Made by a program: the position numbers and the translations under genes. From NCBI GenBank assembly GCA_002433805.1, contig DJIW01000113.1, positions 385 to 8,004 on the forward strand: a DNA stretch of 7,620 bases. The letters are read 5' to 3'. This document shows, piece by piece, positions 1 through 5,934 of the stretch. The DNA comes from Competibacteraceae bacterium UBA6584 (GTDB lineage: Bacteria; Pseudomonadota; Gammaproteobacteria; Competibacterales; Competibacteraceae). Each line of letters begins with the position of its first letter. Position 1 is the first letter of the stretch. The notes under the pieces are model-generated. The model was not told the origin of the DNA and did not search any database. It worked only from the letters and a program-made list of their open reading frames with translations.

Positions 1-16
1 CCCCCCGCCCCCCCCC
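1..16. other. C-homopolymer contig end, probable sequencing artefact
   Basis: The first 16 bases are all C except one G at position 7. On the minus strand this is a poly-G run that continues the penicillin acylase frame as Gly-Gly-Ala-Gly, directly after a well conserved LLRR motif where family members continue with ordinary mixed sequence. Poly-G is the typical no-signal output of two-colour Illumina instruments, and the opposite end of the contig carries Nextera adapter. I infer that these bases are not genomic. Confidence 0.6.
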
Positions 17-311
17 GCCGCAACAGATCCATTTGAAAAAATCGGTCCTGGGCGTGAATAAAGCCGGTGGCGCGGGCCACATCCAACCGGGATCGACCCC
101 GGATCGTTGGAACGCCCGAAGCATCGCGTTCGACCTCGACCGCCGCGCCGAGTCCGGCCAGCGTCGCGGTCCCGTCCAACTGCGGCAGGCTGCCGCGCAG
201 CGCGGCGTACAGCCCCCCAGCGCAGCCCGCCAGCAGCAGCACCAAGCCGCCGCCGATGGCTACCAGCCAGCGCCGCCGGCGGAGGGAAAAGCGGAATGGA
301 TCAGCGAACAA
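1..311 (-). CDS. Penicillin acylase family protein, N-terminal part (runs off left end)
   Basis: This is the N-terminus of a penicillin acylase (N-terminal nucleophile hydrolase) family protein, read leftward. About 99 credible residues are present. Residues 7-14 are Arg-rich (RFSLRRRR), 15-38 form a hydrophobic segment that is either a membrane anchor or an uncleaved signal, and 58-70 read VEVERDASGVPTI. Residues 77-99 contain the family hallmark GFIHAQDRFFQMDLLRR. Family members are usually several hundred residues long, exported, and self-cleave at an internal Ser; that part is missing here. In this frame a TAG stop lies just upstream and no ATG precedes the conserved region. I therefore chose TTG at 311, which has GAGG five bases before it. 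The last four codons (positions 1-14) are Gly/Ala only and probably come from a poly-C artefact. The gene is divergent from hip. The family call is firm; the substrate (beta-lactam, acyl-homoserine lactone or other amide) cannot be told. Confidence 0.82.
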   Translation of the reverse strand, partial: MFADPFRFSLRRRRWLVAIGGGLVLLLAGCAGGLYAALRGSLPQLDGTATLAGLGAAVEVERDASGVPTIRGRSRLDVARATGFIHAQDRFFQMDLLRRGGAG

Positions 312-366
312 AATGTCCTCGGGTGAGTTCTATCCAAGGGAACGTCAAGCCGCTTGCGGGCGGCCA

Positions 367-375
367 TGTTATAAT
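367..375 (+). promoter_or_regulatory. Extended -10 promoter for hip
   Basis: Positions 367-375 read TGTTATAAT, a perfect TATAAT preceded by the extended -10 TGn. No good -35 hexamer lies 16-18 bases upstream, which is common for extended -10 promoters. Transcription would begin near 382 and give a leader of about 64 bases before the hip ATG at 446. Confidence 0.6.
368..373 (-). promoter_or_regulatory. Possible minus-strand -10 for the penicillin acylase gene
   Basis: Read on the minus strand, positions 373-368 give TATAAC, five of six matches to the sigma-70 -10. It lies within the same TTATAA palindrome as the hip -10. It sits about 57 bases upstream of the TTG start at 311, a reasonable leader distance. 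No clear -35 is visible, so this is a candidate only. Confidence 0.35.
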
Positions 376-376
376 T

Positions 377-407
377 CCCGCGCTCGCGTGAGCCGCGTTC
401 GCGCGGG
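377..407 (+). repeat. Inverted repeat in the hip leader
   Basis: CCCGCGC at 377-383 is perfectly complementary to GCGCGGG at 401-407, with 17 bases between. The structure starts just after the -10 and covers the expected transcription start. It could act as an operator for a dimeric regulator or as a 5' hairpin in the hip mRNA. In GC-rich DNA a 7-bp inverted repeat can also arise by chance. Confidence 0.35.
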
Positions 408-445
408 TTTCCCAAACCTTCACAATAACTTCGAGGGAACCATTT

Positions 446-775
446 ATGAGCAATCACGCCCCTGACAACAGCCGCCGTCGCTTCATCAAACTGACCGCCA
501 TCGGCTTGGCCGCCGCGCCGTTCGCCAACGCGCTGTTGAGCGGGACCGCCGGGGCGGCGGATGCGATCACCGAAGCCGATCCGCAGGCGGCGGCGTTGGG
601 TTACAAGGAAGATGCCGCCAAGGCTGAAAAGCGCACTGACGCCACGGCGAATTGCGCCAATTGTGGTCTGTATACCGGCAAGGCGGGCGATCCCAACGGA
701 CCTTGCGCGATTTTCCAGAACAAGCTGGTAACCGCCAACGGCTGGTGCACCGCTTGGGTCAAGAAGGCGTCCTGA
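446..775 (+). CDS. hip: High-potential iron-sulfur protein (HiPIP), Tat-exported
   Basis: This is a small periplasmic one-electron carrier with a single [4Fe-4S] cluster cycling between the 3+ and 2+ states. In purple and related bacteria it typically delivers electrons from the cytochrome bc1 complex to a photosynthetic reaction centre or a terminal oxidase. The 109-residue product begins with a twin-arginine signal, SRRRFIK at 9-15, then a hydrophobic stretch at 16-31 and a likely cleavage site after AGA (35-37). That leaves a mature protein of about 72 residues. The four cluster ligands are C70, C73, C87 and C101, in the HiPIP layout CxxC-x13-C-x13-C. The conserved LGY (51-53) supplies the Tyr that packs on the cluster. 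The start is supported by GAGGGA at 433-438, seven bases before the ATG. The gene appears monocistronic, with its own promoter and a hairpin after the stop. Its redox partners are not in the window. Confidence 0.95.
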   Translation: MSNHAPDNSRRRFIKLTAIGLAAAPFANALLSGTAGAADAITEADPQAAALGYKEDAAKAEKRTDATANCANCGLYTGKAGDPNGPCAIFQNKLVTANGWCTAWVKKAS

Positions 776-782
776 TCCGTTC

Positions 783-838
783 GCGGGGACGGGTGGCGAA
801 AATCAAGAAAACCACCGCCCGCTCCCGCTGGTTTATTT
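783..838 (+). terminator. Hairpin terminator after hip
   Basis: The arms at 783-796 and 815-828 pair over 14 positions, with two G-U pairs and one mismatch, forming a long GC-rich stem around an A-rich loop. The stretch TGGTTTATTT follows at 829-838. It starts eight bases after the hip stop and reaches the last codons of the converging ligase gene. The T-tract is imperfect, and none follows the hairpin on the minus strand, so it mainly serves hip. Confidence 0.5.
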
Positions 839-2314
839 GCCCCGCTTGCGATCCAACCGCCAGACCAAATCCTCGATGATGGTGCGGTAGAGTTGGTCCT
901 TCAGCAAGGCGTCTTCAACGCCGTAATCGATGCTGGGATTATCGTTGATTTCGATCACCACCACGCCTTTGGTCGTCTGCTTCAAATCGACCCCGTAAAA
1001 GCCGTTGCCGATCAGGCCGGCGGCCTTAAGCGCGGTCTTGACCACGATTTCCGGGGCGTCGGCCACTTGAAAGGTTTTGGAATCGCCCTCGCGCGCCTCG
1101 CGCTCGCGGCCGGGGTCGTGGTTGTAAATCTGCCAGTGTTCCTTGGACATGAAATACTGGCAGACGAACAGGGGCGTCCGGTTGAGGATCGCCACCCGCC
1201 AGTCGAATTCGGTATACAGAAATTCCTGCGCCAAGACCAAATCGGATGATTTGAACAAACGGCCGGCCACTTCCAGCAATTCCGGGCGGTCGTTGACCTT
1301 GAACACCCCGCGCGAGAACGAACCATCGGGAATTTTTAACACGATGGGGTAGGGGATCTCGTTGTCCACCCGTTCCAGATTGTCGCGCCGCACGATCACG
1401 GTCTTGGGGGTGCGGATGCGGTGGGTTCTTAACAGTTCATCCAGATACACCTTGTTGGTGCATTTGAGGATGGAATCGGGGTCGTCGATCACCACCATCC
1501 CCTCGCTTTCGGCCTTCTTGGAAAACTGGTAGGTGTAATGATCGATGCCGGTGGTTTCCCGGATGAATAAGGCGTCGAATTCCGCCAGCCGGCCGTAGTC
1601 TTTTTTCTCGATCAACTCGACGTTGACCCCGCATTCGCGGCCGATCTTGACAAATTGCTGCAAAGCCTTGGGGTTGGAGGGCGGCATCGCTTCCTTGGGG
1701 TTGTGCAGCATGGCCAGATCGTAGCGGTAGTTGCTGCGGGCGCGGGGTTGCCGCCAGCGCCGGCTGAGATAAGTCGTCAGCGCCCCCAAAAACATTTCTT
1801 CCTGTTCGGCGGACAAGGAATGCAGATGCAGCGCCTTCAAAGTCGCGATCCGCCATTGGCCTTGCAGCCGGAATTCCACCCGCAGCAGCGGGGCGCGAAA
1901 GACGCCAAATAATTGACGCGCCAATTCCTGTAATTCCTTGGCCGGACATTGGCCGAAATAGATATCCAGTTCGAAGGCGGTGGCGGTGAAGCCCGGCCGG
2001 GGCTTGCCCAAGACCTGCTGGACGTGGTCGTCCAGATCCTCGACATCCAGGCTGTAGATGGATTTGCGGCTGAGGTCGTTTAAGGTGCGCACGCTGGGAA
2101 TGACCCGATGGCGGCGGGCTTCGGCCAGCAGCGAACAGTAATAGCCGACGCTCAGATAGCGGTAACTGCGGCAGAGGTTCAGCACCCGCAGGTTGCGGCC
2201 GGCGGACGAGTATTCGGGTTTGGCCAGATAGTCCTTGGCGGCGACAACGGGCAATTTGGGGAAGTGGGGCTTCCAGTCGGTGGGGTTTTCCACCAGGATG
2301 ATGTGATCGGCCAT
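833..2314 (-). CDS. RimK-like ATP-grasp ligase with N-terminal RLAN-type domain
   Basis: This 493-residue protein should form an amide or peptide bond using ATP, as RimK does when adding glutamate to ribosomal protein S6. Classical RimK is only about 300 residues. The extra N-terminal part, about 1-200, resembles the RLAN (RimK-like ATP-grasp N-terminal) region, with IILVE at 5-9 and the run NLCRSYRYLSVGYY at 46-59. The C-terminal half is ATP-grasp. K327 followed by DGSFSRGVFKV forms the nucleotide-binding strand and glycine-rich loop, and D443, E455 and N457 (in VIEINDNPS) are the likely Mg-ATP ligands, so the enzyme looks active. It lies 30 bases downstream of the GNAT/peptidase gene, in the same direction, as an evident operon. 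The only visible Shine-Dalgarno, AGGAG at 2334-2330, is 15 bases from the ATG, which is unusually far. No alternative start lies between them. The substrate is unknown, and I would not name it rimK. Confidence 0.88.
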   Translation of the reverse strand: MADHIILVENPTDWKPHFPKLPVVAAKDYLAKPEYSSAGRNLRVLNLCRSYRYLSVGYYCSLLAEARRHRVIPSVRTLNDLSRKSIYSLDVEDLDDHVQQVLGKPRPGFTATAFELDIYFGQCPAKELQELARQLFGVFRAPLLRVEFRLQGQWRIATLKALHLHSLSAEQEEMFLGALTTYLSRRWRQPRARSNYRYDLAMLHNPKEAMPPSNPKALQQFVKIGRECGVNVELIEKKDYGRLAEFDALFIRETTGIDHYTYQFSKKAESEGMVVIDDPDSILKCTNKVYLDELLRTHRIRTPKTVIVRRDNLERVDNEIPYPIVLKIPDGSFSRGVFKVNDRPELLEVAGRLFKSSDLVLAQEFLYTEFDWRVAILNRTPLFVCQYFMSKEHWQIYNHDPGREREAREGDSKTFQVADAPEIVVKTALKAAGLIGNGFYGVDLKQTTKGVVVIEINDNPSIDYGVEDALLKDQLYRTIIEDLVWRLDRKRGK

Positions 2315-2344
2315 CGAAGTAAAGCGGTGCTCCTGACGCTGCGA

Positions 2345-3481
2345 TTATCCAATGATGACGGTGGAGGAGGCCGGCGGCTCGCCCCGGCGGTTGGAACGGT
2401 AAAGGACCAGCACGGCTTTCTGTCCGACTTTGCCGTAGCGGGCCATGCGTTGAAATTCTCGATGCGGGATCGGCATGTTGATGGAATCGGTGACGGTTTC
2501 GCCTTCCTCGACATCGACCAAGGGATCGTGAACGTAGATGTAGTGATCGTCGAAGCCGGTCACCACCACCCAATGCGGAAAGCGTTCGCCGTAAATTCGA
2601 TACGAGCTGATCAGCACCAGCGGAACGCCGCCGGCTTCGCACTTTTGCCGCAGCTCTTCCACGCCGAGGCTTCCGCAGCGCAACAACACCGGCAACTGGC
2701 TGAGTTCCTCGATCCAGTCTTCCTGAACCAGCCGCATCACTTCCTTTTTCTCCGCGCTTCGAACCGAATCGATCAGAAAGACGTTGCTTTCGTTGACGTG
2801 GATTTCCAAATCGAAACCGCGTCGGTACGCCGATAGCGCCAATCCGTAAGGGCCGCAGCCGCCGTGGCCGGAGGTCATGAAAATGGTGGTGGCCTCGCGC
2901 CACAGCCGCAGTTCCAATTTGCGATTGAGTTCCATGGCGGGGTCCAGCGCCTTCATCGCCATCATCAGCGCCGCCGGCCCGCAAGTAAAATCCAGGGTCT
3001 GCTGGTAATACGGCACTTTGACCAAGTCGACCTGCAAATACGGGACCAACCGCTTTTCGAAACGCAGCGCGTCCATGTGATCTTCGTAATAATCCGGCGT
3101 TTCCTCGAACTGGCGGTATCCGTGGCGGCGGAATAGGGCCAGGGAAGCGGCGTTGTCGCGGCGGACTTCCAGGCGCATCGACACGCAATCCCGTTCCAGC
3201 GCGGCGGCTTCGGCCGCCTCTAGCAACCGGTCGCCGACCTGGCAGCGCCGGTGTTCGGGGTTCACGGCAATCGAATAGAGCCGGGCCATCGAGGTACCGC
3301 GCGAGAACAGCAGCAGCACATAGCCGCGAATCTGGCCTTCCTGTTCGTCCAATACGGTGATCGAATTGCCGTGGGTCAACAAATGGCGGAAGCTGCGGCG
3401 GGACAGGCGGTCCGTCGCAAAGCATTGCTGTTCGATAACCAGCAAGGCTGGAATATCGTCCAGAGTGGCGTGGCGCAGCAT
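2345..3481 (-). CDS. GNAT acetyltransferase fused to C39-like cysteine peptidase
   Basis: This is a two-domain protein of 378 residues. Residues 1-145 are a GNAT N-acyltransferase fold. IAVNPEHRRCQVGDRLL at 71-87 is the acetyl-CoA pyrophosphate-binding motif, and NAASLALFRRHGY at 110-122 is motif B. Residues 150-365 are a papain-like peptidase of the C39 type. Q161 forms the oxyanion hole, C167 in FTCGPAAL is the nucleophile, and H303 (FPHWVVVTGF) and D319 (VHDPL) complete the triad, so both halves appear catalytically intact. There is no ABC-transporter region, unlike true C39 bacteriocin exporters. ATG 3481 is the only usable start, since the next in-frame stop lies about 50 bases upstream with no ATG, GTG or TTG between; no clear ribosome site is seen. 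It precedes the ATP-grasp ligase by 30 bases. A joint role in making, capping or removing a peptide modification is inferred from this pairing; the substrate is unknown. Confidence 0.9.
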   Translation of the reverse strand: MLRHATLDDIPALLVIEQQCFATDRLSRRSFRHLLTHGNSITVLDEQEGQIRGYVLLLFSRGTSMARLYSIAVNPEHRRCQVGDRLLEAAEAAALERDCVSMRLEVRRDNAASLALFRRHGYRQFEETPDYYEDHMDALRFEKRLVPYLQVDLVKVPYYQQTLDFTCGPAALMMAMKALDPAMELNRKLELRLWREATTIFMTSGHGGCGPYGLALSAYRRGFDLEIHVNESNVFLIDSVRSAEKKEVMRLVQEDWIEELSQLPVLLRCGSLGVEELRQKCEAGGVPLVLISSYRIYGERFPHWVVVTGFDDHYIYVHDPLVDVEEGETVTDSINMPIPHREFQRMARYGKVGQKAVLVLYRSNRRGEPPASSTVIIG

Positions 3482-3648
3482 GGCGGTGTGAACCGGTAGG
3501 CTGTGGGTGCGAAGCGCGAACGGTAACGCTCAAACGGCTCGCGGGGGATGGTTGAAACGAAAGGGGACGAACCGAGTGCTTGAAGCCAGGCGGAAGTTGA
3601 CGGCTGGCGCGAACGCTGGATCGAGAACGGCGCTTTCATTGACTGTAC

Positions 3649-3657
3649 TGCTATTAT
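3649..3657 (+). promoter_or_regulatory. Extended -10 promoter for argE
   Basis: Positions 3649-3657 read TGCTATTAT, an extended -10 (TGn plus TATTAT, five of six matches). No good -35 is seen at the normal spacing. Transcription from about 3664 would leave a leader of about 31 bases before ATG 3695, which argues against the upstream TTG at 3668. I see no convincing ArgR box in the 3482-3694 gap, nor a clear promoter for the minus-strand cassette. Confidence 0.45.
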
Positions 3658-3694
3658 CACGCAGTCCTTGCCGCCATCGCTAGTGAAAATCATC

Positions 3695-4855
3695 ATGACC
3701 ACCCCGCATCCCCGTTTGTTGGAGCGCATCCGCCAACTGATCGCCACGCCGTCGGTCAGCAGCGTGTCGCCTCGGTTCGATCAGGGCAACCGGGCGGTGA
3801 TCGAGCTGCTGGCCGGCTGGCTGGAAGACGCCGGCTTTAACGCGCGCATCGAGCCGTTGCTGGAGCGGCCGGACAAAGCCAATTTGATCGCGACCTTGGG
3901 TGAGGGGCCAGGCGGTTTGGTGCTGTCAGGGCATAGCGATACCGTACCCTATGATGCCGGTCGCTGGCGTTACGATCCTTTCGAGGGCGTGATCGCGGAC
4001 GAGCGGATTTACGGTCTTGGATCGGCGGATATGAAAGCCTTTCTGGCGCTGGCCATCGAAGCGGCGAGCGCGTTCGCCGCGCGGGATTTGCGGCGGCCGC
4101 TGGTGATTTTGGCGACGGCGGACGAGGAGAGCAGCATGAGCGGCGCGCGGGCGCTGGCGGCTGCGGGGCAGCCGCTGGGCCGGCACGCGGTGATCGGCGA
4201 GCCGACCGACTTGAAGCCGGTGCGGATGCACAAGGGCATTTTGATGGAAGCGATCCGGCTGGAAGGCCGTTCCGGTCATTCCAGCAATCCGGCGCTGGGG
4301 GTGAACGCGCTGGAGGGAATGCATCGGGTGATCGGCGAACTGCTGCGCTGGCGCGCGGAATTGCAGGCGCGCTATCGCAATCCGTTATTTGAAGTCGACG
4401 TTCCGACAATGAATTTGGGCCATATCCACGGCGGCGATAACCCAAACCGGATTTGCGCCGATTGCGAGTTGCACATCGACATCCGGCCGCTGCCGGGCAT
4501 GACGCTGGCGGAGTTGCGCGGCGCGCTGCGCGAACGACTGGAGCGATTGTTGGCGGATGATGCGCTCAAGTTGAGCTTCAAACCGCTGTTTTCCGGCATC
4601 GAGGCATTGGAAACCCCGGCGGCGGCGGCCATCGTGCGGGCGGCCGAGGACTTGACCGGCGCGCCGGCCGGGGCGGTGGGGTTTGGCACCGAGGGGCCGT
4701 ATCTCAACGCCTTGGGGATGGAGACGGTGATTCTGGGGCCTGGTAGCGTGGCTTGCGCGCATCAGCCGGACGAATTTTTGCCGCTGGCGACGCTGCAACC
4801 GACGTTGGCTTTATTGCGCGGTTTGATCGAGCGTTTTTGCGTGCGAGCTCCATGA
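3695..4855 (+). CDS. argE: Acetylornithine deacetylase (M20 metallopeptidase family)
   Basis: This cytoplasmic enzyme hydrolyses N2-acetyl-L-ornithine to ornithine and acetate in the linear arginine pathway. The 386-residue product aligns well from memory with E. coli ArgE along its whole length. Metal-site residues are H80 and D82 in GHSDTVP, D112 in GLGSADMK, E144 (general base) and E145 in TADEESSMSGAR, E169 in IGEPTDLKPVR, and H356 in ACAHQPDEF. The lid/dimerisation domain, about 175-285, holds GRSGHSSNPALGVNALE and the ArgE-typical NLGHIHGGDNPNRIC. I chose ATG 3695, which gives MTTPHPRLLERIRQLIATPS and fits family length. An in-frame TTG at 3668 would add nine unsupported residues, although the ribosome site before 3695 is weak. 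Its last bases overlap the start of the transporter gene. It is divergent from the ligase cassette, and no other arg genes are in view. Confidence 0.95.
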   Translation: MTTPHPRLLERIRQLIATPSVSSVSPRFDQGNRAVIELLAGWLEDAGFNARIEPLLERPDKANLIATLGEGPGGLVLSGHSDTVPYDAGRWRYDPFEGVIADERIYGLGSADMKAFLALAIEAASAFAARDLRRPLVILATADEESSMSGARALAAAGQPLGRHAVIGEPTDLKPVRMHKGILMEAIRLEGRSGHSSNPALGVNALEGMHRVIGELLRWRAELQARYRNPLFEVDVPTMNLGHIHGGDNPNRICADCELHIDIRPLPGMTLAELRGALRERLERLLADDALKLSFKPLFSGIEALETPAAAAIVRAAEDLTGAPAGAVGFGTEGPYLNALGMETVILGPGSVACAHQPDEFLPLATLQPTLALLRGLIERFCVRAP

Positions 4856-5769
4856 ACAATCTGTCACTCATATTAGGAGCGCTAGGTCCGATTTTCGCGA
4901 TGATTCTGTTGGGGGCGGGGTTACGGTGGCTTAAATTTCCTGGCGATAGCTTTTGGCCAGCGGCGGAACGGTTTACTTATTTTTTGCTATTTCCGGCATT
5001 GTTAATGCGGCAGCTTGCGCTGGCAAGATTGACGGATTACGCCGTGAAGCCGGTGGCGCTGGTGATCATCGCCTTGCTGCTGTTGATGACGGCGGTGGTC
5101 TATGCGCTCCGACCGTGGCTTAAGGTGGACGGACCGGCGTTTACCTCGGTCTATCAAGGGGTGATCCGCTTCAATACCTACGTCGGGCTGGCGGTGGTGC
5201 TGGCGGTGTTTCACGCCGATGGCGGCACGGTGGCGGCGCTGGTGATGGCGATCATGATTCCCTTGATCAACGTGCTGTGCGTGCTGGTGCTGACCGCGCA
5301 CGCGGGCGGCGGGGTCACCGTCGGCGGTGTTTTGAGAGGACTGATCACCAATCCGCTGATCGTGGCGTGTTTGGTCGGGATCGGCTTGAACATGACGGGC
5401 ATCGGCTTGCCGCTCGGTTCGGCGGCGATGCTGGATATTTTGGCTCGGGCGGCCTTGCCGCTGGGACTCTTGGCGGTAGGTGCTGGCCTGCGCTTGGACG
5501 CGCTGGCGCGGCCGGGCTTGCTGGTTGGAACCAGCGCTTTGAAATTGTTGATCATGCCAGTACTAGCGGGAGCACTCTGTTGGCTGGTGAATCCCGGCCG
5601 GCTGGAAACGGCGGTCTTGGTGACTTTTGCAGCCCTGCCCAGCGCCTCGGCGGCTTACATTCTGGCGCGACAACTGGGCGGCGATGGAGCGCTGATCGCC
5701 GCGATTCTCACGGTGGAGACGGCGCTGGCGCTGGTGACCTTGCCGATGGTGTTGGTGTGGGTGGTGTGA
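4852..5769 (+). CDS. AEC (auxin efflux carrier) family transporter
   Basis: This is an inner-membrane protein of 305 residues and about ten hydrophobic helices, the normal size for AEC-family permeases. Bacterial members export or exchange small organic acids or amino acids such as malate and malonate. Visible family features are RFNTYVGLAVVLAVF after the third or fourth helix, ITNPLIVACLVGIGLNMTG near the middle, and ALPSASAAYILARQLGGD before the last helix. The reading frame stays open upstream to 4753, but those codons encode hydrophilic sequence that shadows argE. ATG 4852 begins right before the first helix and overlaps the argE stop as ATGA, so translation is probably coupled. Co-translation with argE hints at a substrate linked to acetylated amino acids, acetate or ornithine, but this is inference. 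No obvious terminator follows. Confidence 0.87.
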   Translation: MNNLSLILGALGPIFAMILLGAGLRWLKFPGDSFWPAAERFTYFLLFPALLMRQLALARLTDYAVKPVALVIIALLLLMTAVVYALRPWLKVDGPAFTSVYQGVIRFNTYVGLAVVLAVFHADGGTVAALVMAIMIPLINVLCVLVLTAHAGGGVTVGGVLRGLITNPLIVACLVGIGLNMTGIGLPLGSAAMLDILARAALPLGLLAVGAGLRLDALARPGLLVGTSALKLLIMPVLAGALCWLVNPGRLETAVLVTFAALPSASAAYILARQLGGDGALIAAILTVETALALVTLPMVLVWVV

Positions 5770-5778
5770 GACCGAGCA

Positions 5779-5807
5779 TTGAACCCATTGAAAAAACGGT
5801 GTTAAAT
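5779..5807 (+). promoter_or_regulatory. Candidate promoter upstream of the DUF3782-like gene
   Basis: TTGAAC at 5779-5784 and TTAAAT at 5802-5807 are separated by 17 bases; each matches four of six consensus positions. It lies ten bases after the transporter stop, in the most AT-rich part of the 165-base gap before the next gene, and would give a leader of about 120 bases. Read-through from argE remains possible. Confidence 0.35.
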
Positions 5808-5934
5808 TTGAGTGCGGTGACGGATGGAGGCAAGACCATAGGCGCTAGAGCGGAAACTGCAACACGATCCACGCGAATGACGCTGCCGTTGGAAACCGGC
5901 CACCGTCTCGGACGATGTGATTTGGAGTGAAGAC

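Noticed and set aside
67..465. Plus-strand open frames over the first 460 bases
   Set aside because: They are antisense to the penicillin-acylase N-terminus, whose family motifs are clear, and one overlaps the hip start and promoter.
2108..2836. A 242-codon plus-strand open frame antisense to the ligase and peptidase genes
   Set aside because: The His/Gln/Val-rich composition and lack of motifs or a ribosome site indicate a shadow of the minus-strand genes.
1437..3533. A 698-codon open frame on the minus strand spanning both cassette genes
   Set aside because: It is out of frame with two well-supported genes, and its translation is Arg/Pro/Gly/Ala-rich with no domain. Such shadows are common in GC-rich DNA.
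4753..4851. A 33-codon N-terminal extension of the transporter
   Set aside because: It lies inside argE, is not hydrophobic and has no family counterpart. ATG 4852 gives the normal AEC start.
5277..5930. A 217-codon plus-strand frame inside and beyond the AEC transporter gene
   Set aside because: It is a +1 shadow of the transporter: Gly/Arg-rich, with no hydrophobic segments or known domain.
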